A stretch of 64,000 nt of DNA, from positions 2,786,001 through 2,850,000 of the forward strand of contig NZ_LR130778.1 in NCBI RefSeq assembly GCF_900538275.1, read 5' to 3'. Positions 1 through 8,175 of this stretch are shown here, in pieces; positions within the stretch are counted from its first letter, which is position 1, and every line of letters begins with the position of its first letter. This stretch comes from Petrocella atlantisensis. GTDB lineage: Bacteria > Bacillota > Clostridia > Lachnospirales > Vallitaleaceae. The notes beneath the pieces were generated by a model that made no database searches, had not been told where the DNA came from, and was given only the letters and a program-made list of their open reading frames with translations. The translations under genes were made by a program, and so were the position numbers.

Positions 1-326
1 ATGGTTTTGACCGGTATGACTCCGTTATTCTTGATCTTGAAAGGCGTTCTCTGGAGACTTCAGACAATGTATTACGAAGATGGAAAAAAGATGTCTTTGA
101 CGAAGCTGATACAAGTAAAATAACAGACTTTAGAAGTCATGATAAAAAAGAGCAACTTTTTAATCAAAAAGAAAAAGACTGGTTGCCCTTTGGTTATAAA
201 AAAGAGTATTTGGATGCCATGAAAGTACAAGAATTCTGGGATTCGGAATATGCAAAAGTACAAGCCTACAATGCAAAAATCAAAGTACTAAGAGATGAGG
301 ATGATGATAATGACAATACCCTTTAA
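1..326 (+). CDS. 3' end of an unidentified gene
   Basis: This is an open reading frame running in from the left edge (first full codon at 3) to TAA at 324-326, about 107 codons. The visible tail is hydrophilic and strongly charged, with many Lys, Asp and Glu and an acidic end ([10 protein letters not shown]). It has no membrane segment and no motif that I recognise. It overlaps the start of the YgeY gene by about 17 bp, which implies one operon and coupled translation. In related clusters the upstream neighbour is often a dihydropyrimidinase or another purine-catabolism enzyme, but this tail does not let me choose one. Confidence 0.6.
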   Translation, partial: GFDRYDSVILDLERRSLETSDNVLRRWKKDVFDEADTSKITDFRSHDKKEQLFNQKEKDWLPFGYKKEYLDAMKVQEFWDSEYAKVQAYNAKIKVLRDEDDDNDNTL

Positions 327-1524
327 TACGATACTAGAAAGCGCCAAAACCTATAGGAATGACATATCTACCTTTCTTAGAGATATGATTCGCATATCCA
401 GTGAAAGCTGTGATGAAAAATTAGTTGTGCAAAGAATAAAGGAAGAAATGGAAAAAGTAGGATTTGATCGCATCGATATTGACCCTATGGGAAATATTCT
501 AGGCTACATCGGCCATGGATCCACTTTGATTGCTATGGATGCCCACATCGATACAGTGGGCATCGGTGAGCTTGCCAACTGGGATTATGATCCTTATGAA
601 GGTTATGAAGACCATGAGATTATCATTGGTCGAGGTGCAAGTGATCAAGAAGGCGGTATGGCTTCTATGGTGTATGCCGGTAAAATTATTAAGGATCTGG
701 ATTTAGCGGATGATTATACGCTACTCGTGACAGGAACGGTACAAGAAGAAGACTGTGATGGACTATGTTGGCAGTATATCATAGAAGAATCTAAGATTCG
801 TCCGGAATTTGTTGTCATCACAGAACCCACCTCCTTAAATATTTATCGAGGACACCGTGGTCGTATGGAGATTAAAGTAGAGACCATGGGTGTTAGTTGT
901 CATGGATCAGCACCAGAGCGCGGGGACAACGCCATATATAAGATGGCACCCATCATCACTGAACTTAAAGTGCTTCATGAAAACTTGTTAGACAATGCGT
1001 TTTTAGGAAAAGGCAGCTTAACTGTATCTGAGATTTTCTTTAGCTCACCGTCAAGATGTGCCGTGGCCGATGGTTGTGCCATATCCGTTGACCGACGGTT
1101 AACCCACGGGGAAACCTATGAATCCGCCTTAGAAGAGATTCGCAATCTACCTTCAGTAAAGGCAGCAGGTGCCAAAGTGTCTATGTATACTTATGAGCGT
1201 CCTTCCTATACAGGTCTGGTTTATCCAACAGATGCATATTTTCCTACTTGGGTATTACCAGAAGACCATGAAGCCACTCAAACACTTGTTGATGCCTATA
1301 AAGGTCTATTTGATAAAGAACCATTAGTCGATAAATGGACGTTTTCAACCAATGGTGTCTCCATCATGGGTCGATATGAGATTCCATGCATCGGTTTCGG
1401 ACCCGGTCATGAGGACCAAGCTCATGCCCCTAATGAAAAAACATGGAAAGATGAATTGGTGTATGCAGCAGCTATGTATGCGTCTATTCCAAAAGCCTAT
1501 ATAAAAAGAAAGAGAGGTTTATAA
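310..1524 (+). CDS. ygeY: YgeY family M20-type metallohydrolase (selenium-metabolism linked)
   Basis: This is a zinc-dependent M20/M28-fold amidohydrolase of the YgeY type, probably removing an acyl or carbamoyl group from a purine-derived or diaminopropionate-like intermediate; the exact substrate is unknown. Metal-ligand motifs are visible in order: [19 protein letters not shown], the catalytic Glu pair in VQEEDCDG, and a late His in [13 protein letters not shown]. The frame opens at 295, but the ATG at 310 has the best ribosome binding site (GATGAGG, about 9 nt upstream), giving 404 residues. The next gene, ygeW, follows after 1 bp, and carbamate kinase comes third, the arrangement seen in the E. 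coli yge-yqe cluster. The family and context are well supported; the reaction is inferred. Confidence 0.88.
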   Translation: MTIPFNTILESAKTYRNDISTFLRDMIRISSESCDEKLVVQRIKEEMEKVGFDRIDIDPMGNILGYIGHGSTLIAMDAHIDTVGIGELANWDYDPYEGYEDHEIIIGRGASDQEGGMASMVYAGKIIKDLDLADDYTLLVTGTVQEEDCDGLCWQYIIEESKIRPEFVVITEPTSLNIYRGHRGRMEIKVETMGVSCHGSAPERGDNAIYKMAPIITELKVLHENLLDNAFLGKGSLTVSEIFFSSPSRCAVADGCAISVDRRLTHGETYESALEEIRNLPSVKAAGAKVSMYTYERPSYTGLVYPTDAYFPTWVLPEDHEATQTLVDAYKGLFDKEPLVDKWTFSTNGVSIMGRYEIPCIGFGPGHEDQAHAPNEKTWKDELVYAAAMYASIPKAYIKRKRGL

Positions 1525-1525
1525 T

Positions 1526-2512
1526 ATGCAGACACGATTCAAAGGCAAACACTTTATTACCCTTCAAGATTGGACCAAAGAAGAAATTGATACTTTACTT
1601 GAGGTGTCTTTTGATCTGAAAAAGAAATTCGCCATGGGTATACCAACCCCCTATTTACCTTATCAAACGATGTTTTTGATGTTTTTTGAGCAATCCACAA
1701 GAACCCGTAATTCGATGGAGGCAGGTTTTGCGCAACTTGGTGGGCACGCGAATTATCTGGATACTTCAACCATGCAGATTAGTCACGGTGAAGTTGCCAA
1801 AGACACCGCTATTATCTTATCCAGTTATGGCCATGCGATTGCCTGTAGAAACTGCTTCTGGGAAGTGGGAAACAAATATCTAAGGGAACTGGCAGAACAC
1901 TCAAGTGTGCCAATCATGAATTTACAATGCGATTTGTACCATCCGATGCAAGGGATTGCAGATTTAATGACCATCAAGGAAAAGGTGGAAACCACCAAAA
2001 ATCTTAAAGTGTCTATAATATGGGCCTATGCAAAAAGCCATAAAAAACCTATATCCGTACCCTTAACTCAAGCTTTGTTATTCCCAAGGTATGGCATGGA
2101 TGTGACTTTAGCTTATCCGGAAGGTTATGACTTACCAGACTGGGCCATTGAACAAGCTAAAGAAAATGCAAGACAAAACGGCGGCAAATTTAGAATTACC
2201 CATAACATGGAAGAAGCTTATAAAGATGCAGATGTGGTGATTCCTAAGAACTGGGGCAGTTGGGTCAACAATCAAAGTGACGCTGTTATAGATGATCTTT
2301 TAGAGTCTTACAAAGGCTGGAAATGTACAGAGGAAATGATGGCTCTAGCCAGTGGTAACGTGATGTATATGCATGCGCTACCAGCAGACAGAGGCAACGA
2401 AGTTGAAGACAGTGTCATTGATGGTCCTCATTCCATCGTTTTTGATGAAGCAGAAAATAGGATTCATACATCCAAGGCGGTTATGGTTCTTACTATGGGC
2501 GGCAAAGGTTGA
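1526..2512 (+). CDS. ygeW: Knotted carbamoyltransferase YgeW
   Basis: This is a transcarbamylase of the aspartate/ornithine carbamoyltransferase superfamily, YgeW subgroup. The carbamoyl-phosphate loop is visible near residue 55 as EQSTRTRNS. The second phosphate-binding stretch is CDLYHPMQGIADL near residue 135, and MHALPADRG near residue 287 matches the HCLP-type motif. The natural acceptor substrate of YgeW enzymes is not settled. It starts 1 bp after ygeY and is followed 30 bp later by carbamate kinase. A likely route is phosphorolysis of a carbamoylated intermediate to carbamoyl phosphate, then ATP production by the kinase. At 328 residues it is shorter than E. coli YgeW (about 396), but all the core motifs are present. 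Confidence 0.9.
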   Translation: MQTRFKGKHFITLQDWTKEEIDTLLEVSFDLKKKFAMGIPTPYLPYQTMFLMFFEQSTRTRNSMEAGFAQLGGHANYLDTSTMQISHGEVAKDTAIILSSYGHAIACRNCFWEVGNKYLRELAEHSSVPIMNLQCDLYHPMQGIADLMTIKEKVETTKNLKVSIIWAYAKSHKKPISVPLTQALLFPRYGMDVTLAYPEGYDLPDWAIEQAKENARQNGGKFRITHNMEEAYKDADVVIPKNWGSWVNNQSDAVIDDLLESYKGWKCTEEMMALASGNVMYMHALPADRGNEVEDSVIDGPHSIVFDEAENRIHTSKAVMVLTMGGKG

Positions 2513-2542
2513 TATGAAACCAAGTAATGGAGGCGAGCATCC

Positions 2543-3493
2543 ATGGATAAATTAGCGGTCATTGCCATTGGCGGTAATTCCTTAATCAAAGATAACGAGC
2601 ATCAATTTATTGAAGACCAATACATGGCTGTCTGTGAAACTGTCCGTCATGTGGTGGACTTGATTGAACTGGGAATTAATGTGGTCATCACCCACGGAAA
2701 CGGGCCACAGGTAGGTTTTATCATGAGACGTTCAGAAATTGCTGAAGAGGTAGAACATATGCATCCGGTCCCTTTGGTGAGTTGTGACGCAGATACCCAA
2801 GGCGCCATTGGTTATCAGATTCAACAAGCCATGCAAAATGAATTTAACAAAAGAGGGTTGGGCAATAAAGCAGTTACATTGGTGACACAGGTGGAAGTTG
2901 AACCGGATGATCCGGCGTTTCTAATGCCTTCAAAACCCATCGGTACTTTCTATACGGAAGCACAGATCGAACGTATTATAAGTCAACATCCGGATTGGCA
3001 TATGGTTAAGGATGCCGGTCGTGGCTATAGAAGGGTTGTACCTTCTCCTATGCCAAAGAAAATCATCGAAAGAGAAGCCATCGAGACACTTATTCATGCA
3101 GGGTTCTCGGTGGTGGCTGTCGGTGGTGGTGGGATTCCGGTTACCAGAGATGCAGAGGGTAAACTCGTTGGTGTGAATGCGGTTATTGATAAGGATTATG
3201 CCAGCAGTTTGTTAGCTACTCAACTGGGTGCAGATTATTTTATTATTTCTACAGCGGTAGATCAGGTCTATATAGATTATAATAAGCCGACTCAAAAGGC
3301 TTTGAGTGTATTGACTCTAGACGAGGTCGAAGCTTTGAAGTTGGATAATCAATTTGCACCAGGTAGTATGTTGCCAAAGATTAACGCGGTGACGGATTTC
3401 ATTAAAGCCGGTGGGAAAAAGGCGATAATTACAAGTCCGGCCTGCTTAAGTGATGCGGTTAAAGGTCTTGCAGGGACAACCATCATCGCTTAA
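2543..3493 (+). CDS. yqeA/arcC: Carbamate kinase
   Basis: This cytosolic enzyme catalyses the reversible step carbamoyl phosphate + ADP to ATP + carbamate. At 316 residues it has the usual family length. Amino-acid-kinase fold motifs are visible: the N-terminal IAIGGNSL, THGNGPQVGF near residue 53, VAVGGGGIPV near residue 193, and a C-terminal FAPGSMLPKINA segment. An exact GGAGGCG ribosome binding site lies about 9 nt before the ATG. As the last gene of the ygeY-ygeW-kinase operon it would harvest ATP from the carbamoyl phosphate made upstream. The symbol yqeA reflects this cluster; it could equally be named arcC. Confidence 0.93.
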   Translation: MDKLAVIAIGGNSLIKDNEHQFIEDQYMAVCETVRHVVDLIELGINVVITHGNGPQVGFIMRRSEIAEEVEHMHPVPLVSCDADTQGAIGYQIQQAMQNEFNKRGLGNKAVTLVTQVEVEPDDPAFLMPSKPIGTFYTEAQIERIISQHPDWHMVKDAGRGYRRVVPSPMPKKIIEREAIETLIHAGFSVVAVGGGGIPVTRDAEGKLVGVNAVIDKDYASSLLATQLGADYFIISTAVDQVYIDYNKPTQKALSVLTLDEVEALKLDNQFAPGSMLPKINAVTDFIKAGGKKAIITSPACLSDAVKGLAGTTIIA

Positions 3494-3497
3494 CCAA

Positions 3498-3582
3498 GGG
3501 CGCTTACTAGCGCCCAACAGGGACGGTTCTTCCGGCTGACACTTATGAAATTGGTCCAATAGCCTCACGGTTATTGGACCAA
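3498..3582. terminator. Two hairpins between convergent genes, possible bidirectional terminator
   Basis: Two inverted repeats lie between yqeA (+) and the AraC gene (-). The first has 7-bp perfect arms (GGGCGCT/AGCGCCC, 3498-3515) and a 4-nt loop. The second has 11-bp perfect arms (3551-3561 and 3572-3582) and can extend into the loop. Neither has a long T-run; only AAAATTTT follows the second. The DNA between them contains GGGACGGTTCTTCCGG, a phrase like the REP-type repeats dispersed in Clostridia. Confidence 0.5.
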
Positions 3583-3666
3583 AATTTTAAGCTCAACATT
3601 TCTAGGAATTCACTCGGAAAACTTTAAATACAGGAATAAATTGATTTTGACGATGGTTTATTTAAT

Positions 3667-4581
3667 CTATATTTGTTCGAGGGTTTGGAAGTTATTTCTA
3701 AATCGCTTAGGTGTCATATTCTTATAGAGCTTGAACTGTTCTATGAAATAACTGGTGGTAGAGAAGCCAACGTTTAGAGCGATGTCGGTGACACTTAGTT
3801 CTGAGGTGGTTAGTAGGCTCTCGGCCTTTGAAATCCGGATAAAATTGACATAAGCACTAAAATTTCGATTCATGGCGGATTTGAAAAACCTGGAAAAATA
3901 GCTGTAACTTACAGCACACAATTTTGCCATATCTTGAATGGAGATTTCTTGGTCAAAATGTTCGTCCACATAGTCAAAGACTTTCTGTAGGCGTTCTATA
4001 TTGGTTTTGTCAAGGGCTTGGGTTAGGTTTAGATCAAGTCCCTTTTCCTGCCAACTCCTTAGAATCCAAAGAAATACTTCGCCAATATAAGTGCGAATTG
4101 CCAATTCAAACCCATAAGCTTTTTTTTGATCCTCTAAAAGAATTTTTTTGATTAAATCCGGTATGGGCGTATCGGCTGTTTCTTCATAGGTAAATAATTT
4201 TTGGTGAATAGAGGTCTTCATGGTAAAGGGTAGAACGTATCTAGACTCGAATACAGACTGAGTGGTGGTATAAAGTAGCTCAGGATCAAACCGAATGACA
4301 ATGTATTTATTAACACCTTCTGAAGCAGCAAAAATATTATGAACTTCCATGGAATTGATCACCACCATATCACCTACGCCAAAGACATAACCTTGACCAT
4401 CCAGAAAGATATTGATACGACCGGACAAACAAAAGAGTATCTCAATATGGTCATGGTAATGTGAACCGACAATCAGTTTACGACCTTCGATGGCTTGAGT
4501 ATGGGTTCTAAATGGGTAGGATATACCATCTTCAATGAATTTTTCATTTTCTAAGTAGCCTTCCATCATTTTCTCCTTCAT
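3667..4581 (-). CDS. AraC family transcriptional regulator with cupin sensor domain
   Basis: This 304-residue DNA-binding regulator has an N-terminal cupin-like ligand domain (GSHYHDHIEILFCLSG near residues 40-55, a typical arabinose-type barrel entry). Its C-terminal pair of helix-turn-helix motifs is visible as ISIQDMAKLCAVSYSYFSRF and VTDIALNVGFSTTSYFIEQF. It is divergently transcribed from the oxidoreductase/isomerase cluster that begins at 4693, with about 110 bp between them. The most likely role is activation of that cluster in response to a sugar or polyol; the ligand is unknown. The ATG at 4581 follows an AAGGAG-like site; the in-frame ATG two codon positions later (MMEGY) is an alternative start. 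Confidence 0.88.
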   Translation of the reverse strand: MKEKMMEGYLENEKFIEDGISYPFRTHTQAIEGRKLIVGSHYHDHIEILFCLSGRINIFLDGQGYVFGVGDMVVINSMEVHNIFAASEGVNKYIVIRFDPELLYTTTQSVFESRYVLPFTMKTSIHQKLFTYEETADTPIPDLIKKILLEDQKKAYGFELAIRTYIGEVFLWILRSWQEKGLDLNLTQALDKTNIERLQKVFDYVDEHFDQEISIQDMAKLCAVSYSYFSRFFKSAMNRNFSAYVNFIRISKAESLLTTSELSVTDIALNVGFSTTSYFIEQFKLYKNMTPKRFRNNFQTLEQI

Positions 4582-4590
4582 GACAAATAA

Positions 4591-4619
4591 TTGATATTTT
4601 TTTGTGATTTTATTATATT
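4591..4619 (+). promoter_or_regulatory. Predicted sigma-A promoter for the oxidoreductase cluster
   Basis: TTGATA (4591-4596), a 17-nt spacer and TATATT (4614-4619) fit a vegetative promoter in the divergent gap between the AraC gene and the first oxidoreductase. This is a pattern match only; AraC-type activators often bind next to such a -35 element. Confidence 0.4.
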
Positions 4620-4692
4620 ATAAATCAGGATGAATAGCTATACTTAAAACATGGAAAAAACATATAAATAATCGTGTGAAGGAGTGAATGAA

Positions 4693-5769
4693 TTGAAAAA
4701 AATAAGAATCGGAATTATAGGATGTGGCGGTATAGCCAATAATAAACATATGCCGGCGCTTCTAGAACTGGACAATGTGGAAATGGTGGCTTTTTGTGAT
4801 ATTGATGAAGCAAAAGCTCAAAAAGCGGTGAAAGAATTTGGTGTTAAAGGTGCAAAAGCTTATGTAGACTACAAAGAATTGTTAAAGGATCAGAGCATAC
4901 AAGCCGTTCACATTTGTACCCCAAACAAATCTCATGCAGAGATTACCGTAGCTTCATTGGAGTCAGATAAGCATGTTATGTGTGAAAAACCTATGGCCAA
5001 AACCGCTAAAGAGGCAAGGACCATGTTGGAAGCAGCAAGGAAAACCGGAAAACTGCTTACTATAGGCTATCAGAATCGATATAGAGAAGACAGTCAGTAT
5101 TTGTACAAAGCTTGTCAAAGAGGGGATCTTGGCGAGATTTATATGGCCAAAGCCCATGCGATCAGGAGACGTGCTGTGCCTACATGGGGAGTTTTCTTGA
5201 ATGAAGAAGAACAAGGCGGTGGCCCGCTTATTGACATTGGCACCCACGCACTGGACTTAACACTTTGGACCATGGACAATTATAAAGTGAAGAGTGTTAA
5301 AGGCAGCGTTTATAGAAAACTAGCAGATCAAACACAAACAGGTAACGCTTGGGGTGATTGGGATACTAAGGCATATACTGTAGAAGATTCAGCTTTTGGG
5401 TTTATAACTATGGAAAATGGTGCAACTATATTCCTTGAATCCAGTTGGGCACTTAATACTTTAGAGGTTGGTGAAGCTCAAACCACCTTATGTGGCACCA
5501 AAGCCGGTGCAGATATGAAAGACGGACTTAGAATTAACAAAGTTGATTTCAACGAATTAACGACTGTAAAACCTAGTCTAGGTGGCGAGGGAGTTGCTTT
5601 TTACGAAGGTACCGCAGAGGAACCGGAAGTAACAGAAGCCAAAACCTTCTACAATGCCATAATAAATGGGACAGATCTTACAGTTAAACCGGAGGAAGCA
5701 CTCGTTGTCACAGAGATCCTTGAAGCCATCTATGAATCAGCAAAAACAGGAAAAACTATTGAATTCTAG
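4693..5769 (+). CDS. Gfo/Idh/MocA family NAD(P)-dependent oxidoreductase
   Basis: This is a sugar or inositol dehydrogenase-type protein. The N-terminal Rossmann fold is visible as IGIIGCGGIANNKHMPAL. The catalytic motif of the family is CEKPMAKT near residue 98, and a conserved GGPLIDIGTHALDLT segment lies near residue 180. Start choice: the frame also opens with GTG at 4684, but that codon overlaps the ribosome binding site GAAGGAG (4678-4684). The TTG at 4693, about 8 nt downstream, gives the normal family start (MKKIRIGII), so TTG initiation is likely. It is the first gene of a three-gene cluster with an isomerase and a second oxidoreductase, as seen in catabolic routes for inositol-like or oxidised sugars. 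The substrate is unknown. Confidence 0.88.
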   Translation: MKKIRIGIIGCGGIANNKHMPALLELDNVEMVAFCDIDEAKAQKAVKEFGVKGAKAYVDYKELLKDQSIQAVHICTPNKSHAEITVASLESDKHVMCEKPMAKTAKEARTMLEAARKTGKLLTIGYQNRYREDSQYLYKACQRGDLGEIYMAKAHAIRRRAVPTWGVFLNEEEQGGGPLIDIGTHALDLTLWTMDNYKVKSVKGSVYRKLADQTQTGNAWGDWDTKAYTVEDSAFGFITMENGATIFLESSWALNTLEVGEAQTTLCGTKAGADMKDGLRINKVDFNELTTVKPSLGGEGVAFYEGTAEEPEVTEAKTFYNAIINGTDLTVKPEEALVVTEILEAIYESAKTGKTIEF

Positions 5770-5813
5770 CAAACAGTTTTTGAATTATAAATACCATCAG
5801 AAAGAGGTGTATC

Positions 5814-6779
5814 ATGAAATTAAGTGTTTTTACAGTACCTTATAGCAGTCTATCACTAGAAGAAACCCTGAAAAAACTAAGTGCCATAGGTGTACAAGCA
5901 GTTGAATTAGGCGCAGGTGGTTATCCTGGAAATGCTCATCTAAATGCAAAGGAGCTCTTAGCAGATGATGAGAAAGCGCAAGCTGTTAAGGCATTGACTA
6001 GAAAGTACAATATTGAGATTGCAGCCATATCTTGCCACGGGAATCCTGTTCATCCGGACAAGACCATTGCTAAAGACTTTCACGACCAATTTATCGATGC
6101 GGTCCTATTAGCAGAAAAACTAGGCGTACAAACAGTCATCACCTTCTCAGGTTGTCCCGGTGATAGTGAAGGGTCCAAATACCCGAATTGGGTTACCTGT
6201 CCATGGCCGGATGATTTTGGCACCATATTGGATTACCAATGGAATGAAGTGTTGATTCCTTATTGGAAAGATACAGTTGAATTTGCTAAACAGCATAATG
6301 TCCACAAGATAGCTCTTGAAATGCATCCGGGATTCTGTGTATACAATCCTGAAACCCTATTGCGTCTAAGAGATGCAGTTGGTGAAGTTATTGGTGCCAA
6401 CTTTGACCCAAGTCACTTGTTCTGGCAAGGTATCAATCCTGTTAGTGCCATAAAAGCTCTAAAAGGTGCGATCTATCATTTTCATGCAAAAGACACCAAG
6501 ATTGATGAAAGAAATGTAGGTATCAATGGTGTTTTAGATAATAAGAATTATGGTGATGTACTTGGCCGTTCATGGGTGTTTAGAACAGTTGGTTACGGAC
6601 ACGATCAGGAGATATGGAATGATATGATAAGCATGCTAAAGGCTGTAGAATATGATGGTCCTATAAGTATTGAACATGAGGATGCACTAATGTCCATAGA
6701 TGAAGGTCTATCCAAAGCGATTGAGTTTCTAAAAGAAGTGATTATCTTTGAAACCCCTACAAGTATGTGGTGGGCTTAG
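5814..6779 (+). CDS. Sugar phosphate isomerase/epimerase (AP endonuclease 2-like TIM barrel)
   Basis: This 321-residue protein has the xylose-isomerase-like TIM-barrel pattern. Probable metal-binding residues are visible in EMHPGF, NFDPSHLFWQG, YHFHAKDTK and SIEHEDALM near the C terminus. It sits between two Gfo/Idh/MocA oxidoreductases, with 44 bp before it and 13 bp after it. The set resembles modules that oxidise, isomerise or epimerise inositol-like and rare sugars. The start ATG follows AGAGGTG. The enzyme class is well supported by its motifs and neighbours, but the actual sugar cannot be read from the sequence. Confidence 0.87.
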   Translation: MKLSVFTVPYSSLSLEETLKKLSAIGVQAVELGAGGYPGNAHLNAKELLADDEKAQAVKALTRKYNIEIAAISCHGNPVHPDKTIAKDFHDQFIDAVLLAEKLGVQTVITFSGCPGDSEGSKYPNWVTCPWPDDFGTILDYQWNEVLIPYWKDTVEFAKQHNVHKIALEMHPGFCVYNPETLLRLRDAVGEVIGANFDPSHLFWQGINPVSAIKALKGAIYHFHAKDTKIDERNVGINGVLDNKNYGDVLGRSWVFRTVGYGHDQEIWNDMISMLKAVEYDGPISIEHEDALMSIDEGLSKAIEFLKEVIIFETPTSMWWA

Positions 6780-6792
6780 TTAGGAGAAGTAA

Positions 6793-7848
6793 ATGTTAAA
6801 GCTTGGTATAATCGGATATGGCGGTATAGCGGCCTATCATTATAAAAATCTAAAAAAGTATAAAAGACTAAAAGTAAAAGGTATATATGATCTTAACCCA
6901 CTTAGACTTGAAGTTGGTAAGAAGGATGGCCTCATAACTTATGCTTCTAAAGAAGCTTTGTTAGCGGATCCGGAGATTGATATTGTTTTGGTAGCGACAA
7001 CCAACGAAGTTCATAAAGAATTATCTATTGAAGCTATGGCAGCAGGGAAACATGTGATTTGTGAAAAACCGGTTACCATGTCTTCAAAAGAGCTGGAAGC
7101 GGTTATGGAAGCGGCTAAGAAATACAATAAGGTATTTACCATCAATCAAAACCGACGGACCAATAAAGACTTTGTTCTCATGAAACGCTCAGTTGAAGCA
7201 GGTCTCCTTGGAGATGTATATGTAATTGAATCCAGGGTGGAAGGTTCAAGAGGCATGCCTAAAGGATGGCGCACGATAAAAGCGCTTGGTGGTGGTATGA
7301 TGTTTGACTGGGGGGTTCATTTGATTGATCAATTGATGTATATGATGGATGAGCCTGTTGTAAATGTCTTCTGTAAGATGTATAACATCGAGTACCCTGA
7401 AGTAGATGACAACTTTAGGTTGACCATGACCTTTGAAAGTGGCTTAACCGCCCAAGTGGAGGTCTCTACCAATAATTATATCACCCATCCTAGGTGGTAT
7501 GTTCTTGGAACTCACGGTACACTGAGGATTGAGGATTGGGATTGTGACGGTAAAATAGTAAGGTGTTTGGACAAGGAAAGTGTATGGGAAGATGAGATTG
7601 TCTATACCAAAGCAGGACCAACCAAAACCATGGCGCCTAGACGTCCGGAAACGATTGAGACAATCATCTTGTCTGAACCGATGGATGTGGAAGACAGCAT
7701 TACCAAAGTCTATGACAATCTTATAGATGCTATTGAAGGTATTAAACCCTTAACCATCACAGCAGAACAAGCCATGAGGGTAATGAGGGTGATGGAAGCT
7801 GCTTTTGAGTCTGTTGAAAAGCAACAAGCGATACAAGTTAAGATCTAA
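6793..7848 (+). CDS. Gfo/Idh/MocA family oxidoreductase (second paralogue)
   Basis: This 351-residue protein has an N-terminal dinucleotide fold (LGIIGYGGIAAYHYKNL), the family active-site phrase CEKPVTMS near residue 95, and FDWGVHLIDQLMYM near residue 173 in place of the first paralogue's IDIGTHALDL. It is only distantly similar to the gene at 4693, so it probably acts on a different intermediate of the same pathway. TAGGAG lies just before the ATG. It is the last gene of the cluster and is followed at once by a strong terminator. Confidence 0.88.
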   Translation: MLKLGIIGYGGIAAYHYKNLKKYKRLKVKGIYDLNPLRLEVGKKDGLITYASKEALLADPEIDIVLVATTNEVHKELSIEAMAAGKHVICEKPVTMSSKELEAVMEAAKKYNKVFTINQNRRTNKDFVLMKRSVEAGLLGDVYVIESRVEGSRGMPKGWRTIKALGGGMMFDWGVHLIDQLMYMMDEPVVNVFCKMYNIEYPEVDDNFRLTMTFESGLTAQVEVSTNNYITHPRWYVLGTHGTLRIEDWDCDGKIVRCLDKESVWEDEIVYTKAGPTKTMAPRRPETIETIILSEPMDVEDSITKVYDNLIDAIEGIKPLTITAEQAMRVMRVMEAAFESVEKQQAIQVKI

Positions 7849-7872
7849 AAATGAAGTTATATTAACATCAAT

Positions 7873-7906
7873 AAAAAAGCTGTCTCAAAATATGAGGCAG
7901 CTTTTT
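7873..7906 (+). terminator. Rho-independent terminator of the oxidoreductase cluster
   Basis: The arm AAAAAGCTGTCTC pairs with GAGGCAGCTTTTT (one G-U pair) around a 7-nt loop, with a run of T at the end. It lies 25 bp after the stop of the last cluster gene. Confidence 0.85.
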
Positions 7907-7925
7907 AGTTATTGAGTATCTATTG

Positions 7926-8140
7926 GGGTCCCATGAAAACCCTTCCACAGTCTGTATGACTACGGCCTCTAGTTGGTGCGTCCTGCACCAAAAGTCGGCG
8001 GTCTGCATCCATGCAGACTTTACAAATTTCATAAGAAAGTTTTCATTTATGCATCATGTCTTGAAGACTGTCATGATGCTTGAAGTTACTTTCTTATGAG
8101 CCTAGTCACACAGTCAGTTCCAGGAACTTCATGGTCGATG
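7926..8140. repeat. Structured dispersed repeat, family 1, copy A
   Basis: This is a 215-bp intergenic element sharing long identical blocks with copy B at 20686-20818. The blocks are the left end GGTCCCATGAAAACCC plus CTTCCACAG, the phrase TACGGCCTC, and a block of about 30 nt around TTGGTGCGTCCTGCACCAA that ends in AAGTCGGCGG. The two ends are imperfect inverted repeats of each other. Inside are nested hairpins: TTGGTGC/GCACCAA, GTCTGCAT/ATGCAGAC and CATAAGAAAGT/ACTTTCTTATG. Copy A has about 85 bp of extra hairpin that copy B lacks. No protein is encoded. It is probably a non-autonomous element or a structured RNA. Confidence 0.75.
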
Positions 8141-8175
8141 TAGGTTGTTTTTAATGATTGGTTGCAAATGCAGGG

